This document shows positions 7,063-14,052 of a DNA stretch of 20,835 nt, piece after piece. Below the pieces are notes generated by a model. The model saw only the letters and a program-made list of their open reading frames with translations, did not search any database and was not told where the DNA came from. Source of the DNA: JBPBQZ01 sp050955105. Its GTDB lineage: Bacteria; Pseudomonadota; Gammaproteobacteria; Burkholderiales; Burkholderiaceae. The translations under genes were made by a program, and so were the position numbers. The first letter of the stretch is position 1, and each line of letters opens with the position of its first letter. Where the stretch lies: positions 1-20,835 of the forward strand of contig JBPBQZ010000116.1 of NCBI GenBank assembly GCA_050955105.1, written 5' to 3'.

Positions 7063-7683
7063 TCAGGGCTGAAAATCATCGGGTGCGTCGGGCTTGTCGG
7101 CATCCGGCGCCAGCGCCGCGCGGAATTCGCTTAGTCGCTGCTGATAAGCCTCGGCGTCGCCGTAGCGTATGAATCGCTCATACCTTGCGTGAGTGCCCAG
7201 CAGCTTGTGCGCATGCTTGATCGGACACCAGTATTGCTCGGTGCGCGCGGCAATCTCCCTTCCATAGGCAATCACACCGTTCGCATAGGCGCAGTAGGTG
7301 CAATTGAATTTCTCGATGAAATTCAAGTAGCCCAGATGCCACCTATCCAACGCGATGTAATCCGAGCGTTTGACTTTCTCGATGCCATATACGGGAAAAC
7401 AAATCGCCTGGTAGACGAAAAGCCCCATATCGAAAATAAGCAAGGGCACGATCAGGCCGTAGATCACCGGCGCGACCAGAACCGTCGGTGGATGGCTGTT
7501 GCGAAACCATTTGAACAAACCGACGTGCGAGGCGCGGTGTGCCACGCGCACTTCGCCGTCGAACTCGACTCGTTTGCCTTTGAAATGATATAAAAGCGGC
7601 GCCTCGTTTTCATGCAGTGCCGACTTCAGCTCGTCCTCCAGCGCCTTTATGCGCGCCAGTAACTGGGCAATTTTATCGTTCAC
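7063..7683 (-). CDS. Conserved-looking membrane protein with N-terminal coiled coil and Cys cluster
   Basis: I do not recognise the family with certainty. The 206-residue product starts with a charged helix likely to be a coiled coil (residues 2-25). It is followed by a soluble stretch, one or two hydrophobic segments (about 66-98), and a distinctive motif FNCTYCAYANG (126-136) with a third Cys at 153 in YWCPIKHAH. CxxC plus a distal Cys-Pro and two histidines could bind a metal or form a disulfide, but no enzyme is implied. The C-terminus is hydrophilic and Asp/Pro-rich. ATG at 7683 gives a clean coiled-coil start. Its upstream neighbour on the minus strand is the tRNA-Cys gene, 159 bases away, and downstream lies the diguanylate cyclase. 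Codon use and composition look like the neighbours. It is probably a real gene rather than a shadow, because the hydrophobic and Cys patterns are organised. Confidence 0.75.
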   Translation of the reverse strand: MNDKIAQLLARIKALEDELKSALHENEAPLLYHFKGKRVEFDGEVRVAHRASHVGLFKWFRNSHPPTVLVAPVIYGLIVPLLIFDMGLFVYQAICFPVYGIEKVKRSDYIALDRWHLGYLNFIEKFNCTYCAYANGVIAYGREIAARTEQYWCPIKHAHKLLGTHARYERFIRYGDAEAYQQRLSEFRAALAPDADKPDAPDDFQP

Positions 7684-7842
7684 AAAACCTCCACGGCCGT
7701 CGCCGCATCTGCAGTGGGCCAGCGCGTAATAGTACGCGTCGACGCCCGCTAGAAATACATCGAGGTTGCTTAGGCAAACTTAGCGGCAATCAGCCATATT
7801 CTCGATCAAGAGAAGATGCGCATTGAGATCACGTGGGGAGGC

Positions 7843-7916
7843 TGGAGGCGGGGGTCGGAATCGAACCGGCGTGGACGGCTTTGCAGGCCGCTGCATGACC
7901 ACTCTGCCACCCCGCC
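7843..7916 (-). tRNA. tRNA-Cys (GCA)
   Basis: The minus strand folds as a 74-nt tRNA. The 7-bp acceptor stem is GGCGGGG/CCCCGCC with discriminator U, the T-arm contains GGTTCGATTCC, and the anticodon loop is CTGCAAA with anticodon GCA. CCA is encoded at the 3' end (7845-7843). It is the last gene of a three-tRNA cluster downstream of pgsA. Confidence 0.95.
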
Positions 7917-7979
7917 AGGGGTGCAAGATTTGGCCGCCGCCGGCAGGCGCCGTGGAAACGGTCACCAAACGGCAGCCAA

Positions 7980-8004
7980 ACAAAAGGGGAAGCGATGCTT
8001 CCCC
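7980..8004 (-). terminator. Intrinsic terminator after the proximal tRNA-Gly
   Basis: On the minus strand, GGGGAAGC (8004-7997), loop ATC, GCTTCCCC (7993-7986) form a perfect 8-bp hairpin followed by TTTTGTTT (7985-7978). This is a classic Rho-independent terminator, 6 bases after the CCA end of the tRNA-Gly at 8011-8086. It separates the Gly genes from tRNA-Cys, so the latter may depend on read-through or on its own promoter, of which I see no clear one. Confidence 0.75.
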
Positions 8005-8010
8005 CGAGGA

Positions 8011-8086
<76 letters not shown>

Positions 8087-8162
8087 ATTGAAGCTGTGTG
8101 CTTGATCGGGCCCATTGCGCATACCGGCATCGTTCAGTAACGACGTCGGCAATGGCTGCATC

Positions 8163-8238
<76 letters not shown>

Positions 8239-8318
8239 TTTGGCCCGACTTGCAACGCATCCGATTATTTATGCGGCGGATGCGAGAGCGAGATTATGAA
8301 GACGCGGGGTAGTCCGTG

Positions 8319-8969
8319 TCAAGCCCGACGCTCCGCGCGTCGCGTATTGCGATGCGCCTGCGTGTCGGCGGTGCGCTCGCGGATCTGCGGCCAAGCCAGT
8401 TTCATGTAATAAAACATCGACCAGATCGTCAGGATCGCGGCCAGATAAATCAGCCAAGTACCCCAGAAATGCATATCGAGACGCGTGCCCTGCCCGGTCA
8501 TCCAGGCGTTCAACGGCAATAACGGACGGTTGAACAAGAGCATCGGTATGGCGATCATCTGGCAGACCGTTTTGATCTTGCCCAGGGAATTCACCGCCAC
8601 GCTCTTCGATGCGCCGATTTGCGCCATCCATTCACGCAGCGCCGAAATGGTGATTTCCCGTCCGACGATCACCAGCGCAATCAAGGCGTTCAGACGCGAC
8701 AGGTGAACCAGCACCAACAATGCTGCGGTCACCATGAGTTTGTCCGCCACCGGATCGAGGAATGCCCCGAACGCCGAAGTCTGGTCGAGCTTGCGTGCCA
8801 GGAAACCGTCGAACCAATCGGTCAGCGCGGCAAGGATGAAAATGACGGATGCGGCGACGTTTTGCTGCGGCGACGTGAGCATGCCCACCGGCAGGTAATA
8901 GACGCCGACGATTAGCGGAATCAGCACGATTCGCAGCCACGTCAACAGAATGGGCACATTTAGCGGCAT
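8319..8969 (-). CDS. pgsA: CDP-diacylglycerol--glycerol-3-phosphate 3-phosphatidyltransferase
   Basis: This inner-membrane enzyme makes phosphatidylglycerol phosphate from CDP-diacylglycerol and glycerol 3-phosphate, the committed step to phosphatidylglycerol and cardiolipin. The CDP-alcohol phosphotransferase signature is complete, with Asp51, Asp54-Gly55, Ala58-Arg59, Gly68, Asp72 and Asp76 in place. Four to five hydrophobic segments surround it. The frame extends upstream to a TTG at 9002, but the ATG at 8969 gives MPLNVPILLTWLRI, which matches the usual family N-terminus, so I prefer 216 residues; no clear Shine-Dalgarno is visible for either start. The C-terminus is a short Arg-rich tail. 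It lies 135 bases downstream of uvrC on the same strand, the usual uvrC-pgsA pairing, and precedes the tRNA cluster. Confidence 0.93.
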   Translation of the reverse strand: MPLNVPILLTWLRIVLIPLIVGVYYLPVGMLTSPQQNVAASVIFILAALTDWFDGFLARKLDQTSAFGAFLDPVADKLMVTAALLVLVHLSRLNALIALVIVGREITISALREWMAQIGASKSVAVNSLGKIKTVCQMIAIPMLLFNRPLLPLNAWMTGQGTRLDMHFWGTWLIYLAAILTIWSMFYYMKLAWPQIRERTADTQAHRNTRRAERRA

Positions 8970-9104
8970 GAGAAAGCAATGGTGAGTGGCTGAAAGGTGC
9001 AACCAATTAGACGCATTCTGCCGCGTAGTCCCGGTCTGAACAAGGCGCTTAAAGAGAGGGAGGATGCCGACTGCGCCAATCTAACCCGTTATGGATATTA
9101 CTGC

Positions 9105-11405
9105 TCAGTGCAATTGACGATGAATTTGCTCAGCCAGGGCTCGGGAGATGCCTTCGACGCTGGCCAGTTCATCAATGCTGGCGGCGGCAACGCCACGCAA
9201 GCCACCAAAACGTGCCAGCAGCCGCTGACGCCGCTTCGCACCAATGCCGTCGAGTTCCTCAAGCCGCGATTTCTGGCGCGTTTTAGCGCGTCTTGCGCGC
9301 ATGCCGGTAATCGCGAAGCGGTGTGCTTCGTCGCGAATTTGCGCGGCCAACATCAGCGCGGCGCTGTCCTTGCCTAATTCCAGCGGCGCACGGCCGTCCG
9401 CGAAAATCAGGGTTTCCAAGCCGACTTTGCGTCCTTCGCCTTTGGCCACGCCGACCAACAATGAAATATCGAGCCCAAGCGTCGCGAAAACCTGACGCGC
9501 CATTTCCACCTGTCCGCGGCCGCCGTCGATCAGCACCAAGTGCGGCAACGGCGCTGGCGCCACCGCCGGCGCAGCCGCACCGGCCGTTTCCGCGTCAGGG
9601 GCTGGCGCTGGCACCGCGGCGTCAACCGCCTGCGATGCCATGTCGTCCGATCCGAATTCGACGCCCCTGTCTGCTTCCGTTTCCGCTAGCGCAGCCGCGT
9701 CGGCCGCGACTTCCGTATCAAGCTGCGTGTCCGTTTCCGCCGATTTCACCATATGCCGCGCGTAACGGCGCATCAGCACCTGGCGCATCGCGGCATAATC
9801 GTCGCCCGGCGTAATGCCCGCAATATTGAAACGCCGATATTCAGAAGACTGCATCGCATGATGGTGATAAACCACGCACGAGGCCTGGGTCGCCTCGCCC
9901 ATCGTATGACTGATATCGAAGCATTCGACGCGGAGATCCTGTAGATCGTCGCATTCGAGGCTGAGCACGTCGACCAGGGCGCGTGTTCGCGCCTGCTGCG
10001 AGCCTTGTTCCGCCAGTACTCGCGCCAGCGCCAGTTCGGCGTTCTTGCGCGTCATGGTCAGCCAGACCTTGCGCTCACCCTGCGGCTGTTTCAGCAAGGC
10101 GACTTTGTAGCCGACCTGCTCGGCCAGCAAGTCGACCAGCGCGCGATTGATGCCCGGCTGGCCGACGATAAGCAACGGCGGAATGCGATGGCTCAGGTAA
10201 TGCTGCGCCATGAACGCTTCCAGCACCTCGGTTTCGACTGAACGAAGCGAGTCGCTCGCGGCGACCGCGGAGGCGGGCTCGGACGGCGCCGTCTCGACCG
10301 CCGCGAGATGCTCCTCGACGTCAACGGCGCCTTCTACGCCACCGACAACGTCAACACCACCGACAACGTCAACACCCTCGATACCCTCAACACCCTCGAT
10401 ACCTTCAACACCCTCGTTAACCTCAACGCCTTCGGCAACTTCTACGCCCTTACCGCCTGCAGCTCCCTCGGCACCCTCAACGCCCTCGTTACCCTCAACC
10501 TCATCATCCAGCGCCAATCCCAATGCCGCTTCCACATGACTGGGAAAATACGCGCGATCCCCCAGATGCCGTCCGCCGCGCACCATTGCCAGATTTACGC
10601 AAACCCGGCCGCCCTGCGCCACGACCGCGAGAATATCGACGTCTTTCTCCGACCCGCTTTCCACCACCTGTTGATGCAACACGCGCGACAGGGCGCTCAT
10701 CTGGTTGCGTACCGCCGCGGCCTGTTCGAAATTCAGCTCGGCGGCCAGCGCCTGCATCTTGGCCTCGAGGTCGCTCATGACCTCGCTCTGACGCCCGGTC
10801 AGAAAGCGCGCGGCATTCTCGACGTCCCGATGGTAGTCGTCGCTATTGATCGCGCCCACGCAAGGCGCCGTACAGCGGCTGATCTGGTGCAGCAGGCAGG
10901 GCCGCGTACGATTCGAGAACACCGAGTCCTCACAGGTGCGCAACTGAAACACGCGCTGCAGTATCTGGATGCTCTCGCGCACCGCCCATGCACTGGGAAA
11001 AGGACCGAAGTACTGATTATCCTTGTCCACCGCGCCGCGGTAATAGGCCATGCGCGGAAACGCATGCCCGGTAATCTTTAGAAACGGATAAGACTTGTCA
11101 TCACGAAACAGGATGTTGTAGCGCGGCACCAGCGCTTTGATCAGATTGTTTTCCAGCAACAACGCTTCGGCTTCCGAGCGCGTAGCGGTGGTTTCAAGGC
11201 GCGCGATGCGTGACACCATCATCGCAATACGCGGCGACAACAGCGTCTTGGTGAAGTAGCTGGACACGCGTTTCTTCAAGTCGCGCGCCTTCCCCACATA
11301 GAGCACATTGCCCTGCGCGTCGTAATATCGATACACCCCGGGCAGATGCGGCAATTGCGCAATCTGTTCGCGGATGGTCAACGCAGATGGTTCGGAATCA
11401 GTCAT
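9105..11405 (-). CDS. uvrC: Excinuclease ABC subunit C with two low-complexity insertions
   Basis: UvrC makes the 3' and 5' incisions in nucleotide excision repair after damage loading by UvrA and UvrB. Domains in order are GIY-YIG nuclease (about 17-95, PGVYRYY and LYVGKA), the Cys-containing linker (158-182), the UVR/UvrB-interaction motif (208-243), the RNase H-like 3' domain with Asp497 (ECFDISH), Asp627 (LIDGGRGQ) and His695 (DEAHRFA), and the C-terminal helix-hairpin-helix pair (715-766). At 766 residues it is about 150 longer than the E. coli protein. The excess is two insertions: residues 301-365, Gly-Val-Glu-rich and built from tandem repeats, and 555-620, Ala/Pro/Asp-rich. Both sit between conserved blocks and leave catalytic residues intact, so the enzyme should be active. 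The ATG at 11405 is divergent from earP; no strong ribosome site is visible. Confidence 0.95.
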   Translation of the reverse strand: MTDSEPSALTIREQIAQLPHLPGVYRYYDAQGNVLYVGKARDLKKRVSSYFTKTLLSPRIAMMVSRIARLETTATRSEAEALLLENNLIKALVPRYNILFRDDKSYPFLKITGHAFPRMAYYRGAVDKDNQYFGPFPSAWAVRESIQILQRVFQLRTCEDSVFSNRTRPCLLHQISRCTAPCVGAINSDDYHRDVENAARFLTGRQSEVMSDLEAKMQALAAELNFEQAAAVRNQMSALSRVLHQQVVESGSEKDVDILAVVAQGGRVCVNLAMVRGGRHLGDRAYFPSHVEAALGLALDDEVEGNEGVEGAEGAAGGKGVEVAEGVEVNEGVEGIEGVEGIEGVDVVGGVDVVGGVEGAVDVEEHLAAVETAPSEPASAVAASDSLRSVETEVLEAFMAQHYLSHRIPPLLIVGQPGINRALVDLLAEQVGYKVALLKQPQGERKVWLTMTRKNAELALARVLAEQGSQQARTRALVDVLSLECDDLQDLRVECFDISHTMGEATQASCVVYHHHAMQSSEYRRFNIAGITPGDDYAAMRQVLMRRYARHMVKSAETDTQLDTEVAADAAALAETEADRGVEFGSDDMASQAVDAAVPAPAPDAETAGAAAPAVAPAPLPHLVLIDGGRGQVEMARQVFATLGLDISLLVGVAKGEGRKVGLETLIFADGRAPLELGKDSAALMLAAQIRDEAHRFAITGMRARRAKTRQKSRLEELDGIGAKRRQRLLARFGGLRGVAAASIDELASVEGISRALAEQIHRQLH
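9546..9743 (-). other. Low-complexity Ala/Pro/Asp/Glu insertion in uvrC
   Basis: This stretch encodes UvrC residues 555-620, rich in Ala, Asp, Glu and Pro (for example AAVPAPAPDAETAGAAAPAV). It separates YARHMVKSAE from the conserved LPHLVLIDGGRGQ block, which are close together in ordinary UvrC proteins. It is probably a disordered acidic linker. Confidence 0.75.
10311..10505 (-). repeat. Tandem-repeat insertion in uvrC (18-nt units)
   Basis: This encodes UvrC residues 301-365 (EGVEGIEGVEGIEG and VDVVGGVDVVGG). On the plus strand, 10341-10358 and 10359-10376 are identical 18-nt units (ACCGACAACGTCAACACC). They are followed by related units at 10377-10394 and 10395-10412 (one difference between them) and 10413-10430. 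The unit is six codons, so copy-number change keeps the frame. Confidence 0.85.
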
Positions 11406-11584
11406 TCAAAAATGCGTGGCGCGGCGCCAGGTCGCTTAGTGCGTGGGTAAGAATCAGCCTGGACCCGAAATTCTAGTCCATTTGCAGAACTCACCTTGCC
11501 CGACGCGAGTCCGCCTGCCGGCACTGGCGCACCGCGAAGGCTCTGCGTATGCTTGCCGGCATCCGTTCCCCAAGCATCTTATCC

Positions 11585-12790
11585 ATGTCCGCCGCCGCGC
11601 ATCCCTCTCGTCGTTGCGATATTTTTTGCACGGTCATCGACAACTTCGGCGACGCGGGCGTCTGCTGGCGGCTGGCAAAACAACTGGCGGCCGAATACGG
11701 CTGGACAGTGCGTTTATGGATCGACGTACCGACACTGCTCGAACGGCTCGGCGCGCAGCCCCTCGCCAGCGCTCACGGCACCTTCTCCGACGGCGTCGAG
11801 ATTCTTTCCTGGCAACATCGGCCGCAAGCGGATCACAGCCTTGTCGACGGCCTCGATTACCAGCGACCCTTCTCGGCACGCCCGGCCGAGGTCGTCATCG
11901 AGGCGTTCGGCTGCACGCTGCCCGCCTCTTACATCGCCGCCATGTGCGCCGCGCCGCCATTGTGGTTGAACCTTGAATATCTGAGCGCCGAGCCTTGGGT
12001 GGCCGATCTTCATCTGCTGGCGTCGCCGCACTCCCGGCTGCCGCTGCGCAAGACCTTTTTTTTCCCCGGGCTGCGTGCCGGCACCGGCGGCGTGTTGAAG
12101 GAAGCCGACTTCGACGTTCGGCAACAGGCGTTCACCGGCAACCCCGACGCGGTCCGCGCGTTCTGGCACACGCTCGGGGTTGCAACGCATCTCATGGACG
12201 AGCCATCGATCGCCATCTCGCTGTTCGCCTACGACAATCCCGCACTCGACCCGCTGCTAATCGCCTGGCGCGAAGGCGCCGAGAACGTACGGCTTTTCGT
12301 GCCCGAAGGCCTGATTTCGCGCCGCATCGCCGCCTTTTTCGGTGTCGAGACGCTCGCCGCGGGCACCAGCGCGCGCGCCGGCCGGTTGATCGCATACGGC
12401 CTGCCCTTCGTTGACCAATCTCGCTACGACCAACTGTTGTCATTGTGCGACGTAAATCTGGTGCGCGGCGAAGACTCGTTCGTGCGCGCGCAACTGTGCC
12501 GCAAGCCGTTCGCCTGGCATATCTACCCGCAAGAGGACGGCGCGCACCAGCTCAAGCTCGACGCCATGCTCGACTGTTACACCGCGGCCCTGCCCGCGGC
12601 CACCCAAGCGGCGACCCGGCGTTTCTGGCACGCCTGGAACGGCATCGGCGATGCCGCCCCCGATTGGGCCGATTGGTGGCGGCATCGGAGCGCGCTCGAA
12701 CGGCTTGCCCACGCCTGGGCCGAGCAACTCGAGCGCCTCGGGCACCTCGCCGGAAATCTGGTGGAATTCTGCGAAACCCGGTTAAAATAA
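11585..12790 (+). CDS. earP: EF-P arginine-32 rhamnosyltransferase
   Basis: EarP transfers rhamnose from dTDP-rhamnose to Arg32 of elongation factor P, activating it to relieve polyproline stalling. The 401-residue product has the EarP/DUF2331 hallmarks: N-terminal DIFCTVIDNFGDAGVCWRLA (split: 12-23 and 24-31) with the NFGDAG loop, and near the C-terminus RGEDSFVRAQ followed by KPFAWHIYPQEDGAHQLKL-like residues that form the nucleotide-sugar pocket. An upstream in-frame ATG at 11549 exists, but MSAAAHPSRRCDIFC from 11585 fits the family better. The efp gene lies 76 bases downstream on the same strand, and the presence of Arg32 in that EF-P confirms the pairing. It is divergent from uvrC across about 180 bases, which should contain both promoters. 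Confidence in function is high; the start is less certain. Confidence 0.95.
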   Translation: MSAAAHPSRRCDIFCTVIDNFGDAGVCWRLAKQLAAEYGWTVRLWIDVPTLLERLGAQPLASAHGTFSDGVEILSWQHRPQADHSLVDGLDYQRPFSARPAEVVIEAFGCTLPASYIAAMCAAPPLWLNLEYLSAEPWVADLHLLASPHSRLPLRKTFFFPGLRAGTGGVLKEADFDVRQQAFTGNPDAVRAFWHTLGVATHLMDEPSIAISLFAYDNPALDPLLIAWREGAENVRLFVPEGLISRRIAAFFGVETLAAGTSARAGRLIAYGLPFVDQSRYDQLLSLCDVNLVRGEDSFVRAQLCRKPFAWHIYPQEDGAHQLKLDAMLDCYTAALPAATQAATRRFWHAWNGIGDAAPDWADWWRHRSALERLAHAWAEQLERLGHLAGNLVEFCETRLK

Positions 12791-12866
12791 GCGATTTCGC
12801 TGCGAAACAGCATAAATAGCAAGCCCGCAGCCCTCTCTCGTTGGAACGGACGCACAGGAAAGTCTC

Positions 12867-13424
12867 ATGAAAACCGCCCAGGAACTCCGCGCTGGCAACG
12901 TGGTAATGATCGGCAACGACCCGATGGTCGTGCAGAAGGCCGAATACAACAAATCGGGCCGCAATTCGGCGGTCGTTAAAATGAAGTTCAGAAACTTGTT
13001 GTCGGAAGCGGCACTGGAATCGGTCTACAAGGCCGACGACAAGTTCGACGTAGTGCAGCTCGAGCGCCGTGAAGTCACCTATTCGTATTTTGCCGATCCG
13101 ATGTATGTATTCATGGATGCGGACTACAACCAATACGAAGTCGGACAGGAAAATATGGGCGATTCGCTCGATTACCTCGAAGACGGCATGGCCTGCGACG
13201 TGGTTTTCTACAACGACAAGGCGATCTCGGTCGACTTGCCGACCACCATCGTGCGCGAAATCATCTATACCGAACCCGCGGTGAAAGGCGACACCTCTTC
13301 AGGCAAAGTAATGAAGACGGCCAAGCTCGCTACCGGCAAGGAATTGCAAGTACCGCTGTTCTGCAGCATCGGCGACAAGATCGAAATCGATACTCGAACC
13401 GGCGAATACCGCAGCCGCGCCTGA
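12867..13424 (+). CDS. efp: Elongation factor P (Arg32 type)
   Basis: EF-P binds near the ribosomal E site and helps form peptide bonds at consecutive prolines. The 185-residue protein has the normal length and three beta-barrel domains (about 1-65, 66-127, 130-185). The loop tip reads KSGRNSAV, with Arg at exactly position 32. That makes it the rhamnosylated subtype rather than the lysylated Lys34 subtype of E. coli, and it agrees with the adjacent earP. The C-terminal domain has FCSIGDKIEIDTRTGEY, the usual EF-P signature. A good AGGAAAG ribosome site precedes the ATG at 12867. A 9-bp hairpin lies 23 bases after the stop. Confidence 0.98.
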   Translation: MKTAQELRAGNVVMIGNDPMVVQKAEYNKSGRNSAVVKMKFRNLLSEAALESVYKADDKFDVVQLERREVTYSYFADPMYVFMDADYNQYEVGQENMGDSLDYLEDGMACDVVFYNDKAISVDLPTTIVREIIYTEPAVKGDTSSGKVMKTAKLATGKELQVPLFCSIGDKIEIDTRTGEYRSRA

Positions 13425-13447
13425 TATCCGCCAGGCAATGCTCGAAA

Positions 13448-13470
13448 CCGGTCGGCAAAACGCCGACCGG
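13448..13470 (+). terminator. Hairpin after efp, probable transcription terminator
   Basis: CCGGTCGGC (13448-13456), loop AAAAC, GCCGACCGG (13462-13470) form a perfect 9-bp GC-rich hairpin 23 bases after the efp stop. No T-tract follows (AATAATCC), so it may be an RNA-stabilising 3' end or an imperfect terminator. Confidence 0.5.
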
Positions 13471-13814
13471 AATAATCCGCACCAGCAAACTTGCCGTCGC
13501 ACGACGCCGCCTTCGCTTCGTTTCCCGAGCGCTTCCCCGCTCTGCCTGAGGCTTCCGCATTGAAGCCACGGCGCGCCCTCCTTGCAGCACATCCGTCTCA
13601 CGTCCGCCGCCATTTCGTCGAATCAGTTCCATGCGACGAGTAAAATTTGCTTATCGACGGTCAATTGACCATGCGAAGACCTCGCTTAACCGCCTTCGAG
13701 CGCGTTTAAGCGTCACGCGCCATGGGCCTCGCTCGCCGACAGAATGTTCGGCATGACCTTTGCTTATTACAGCTACTCAAAACCCGAATTCATTCAATAT
13801 TTACGAGGTATTCG
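13471..13814. other. Intergenic stretch without recognised gene
   Basis: Between the efp hairpin and the DUF1328-type gene, all frames are short or lack conserved character. I see no RNA fold or convincing promoter. The last bases before the small membrane gene contain a GAGG ribosome site (about 13805-13808). The promoter of that gene should lie in the less GC-rich part after 13640. Confidence 0.5.
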
Positions 13815-13976
13815 ATGCTTCATTACGCGCTGGTCTTCTTCGTTATCGCCATCATCGCGGCAGTGTTCGGCTTTACCGGCATTGCGGCTGGCGCAGCATC
13901 GATCGCCAAGATCCTGTTCATTATTTTCCTGATATTCGCTGTGGTTTCGCTGTTGGGCGGATTGTTCCGACGTTAA
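13815..13976 (+). CDS. Small DUF1328/YtjA-type membrane protein
   Basis: This 53-residue protein is almost wholly hydrophobic, with two membrane helices (about 3-22 and 28-48) and the short basic end GLFRR. The pattern MLHYALVFFVIAIIAAVFGFTG followed (after a few small residues) by AKILFIIFLIFAVVSLL is typical of the DUF1328/YtjA family, whose members are widespread small inner-membrane proteins of unknown function. The frame is open upstream to 13722, but the ATG at 13815 has GAGG at proper spacing and matches the family start. It stands alone on the plus strand between efp and a response-regulator gene. A strong GC hairpin follows the stop. In some proteobacteria relatives respond to envelope or osmotic stress; that is not visible here. 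Confidence 0.85.
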   Translation: MLHYALVFFVIAIIAAVFGFTGIAAGAASIAKILFIIFLIFAVVSLLGGLFRR

Positions 13977-13987
13977 TTGCCGGCCCG

Positions 13988-14012
13988 GGCGCGCGGGCGC
14001 GGCTCGCGCGCC
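13988..14012 (+). terminator. GC-rich hairpin after the DUF1328-type gene
   Basis: GGCGCGCG (13988-13995) and CGCGCGCC (14005-14012) form a perfect 8-bp stem with a 9-nt loop, 12 bases after the stop of the small membrane gene. GTCCGGTTTATC follows, a poor T-tract. It could terminate the upstream gene or act in the leader of the response-regulator gene, whose ATG is 40 bases further on. Confidence 0.45.
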
Positions 14013-14052
14013 GTCCGGTTTATCAAAGTAGTTAAAGAGGCGAGTTCCGCCA

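Noticed and set aside
10311..10505. CRISPR-like array
   Set aside because: The repeats are 18-nt, contiguous, without spacers, and stay in frame inside uvrC; no cas genes are present.
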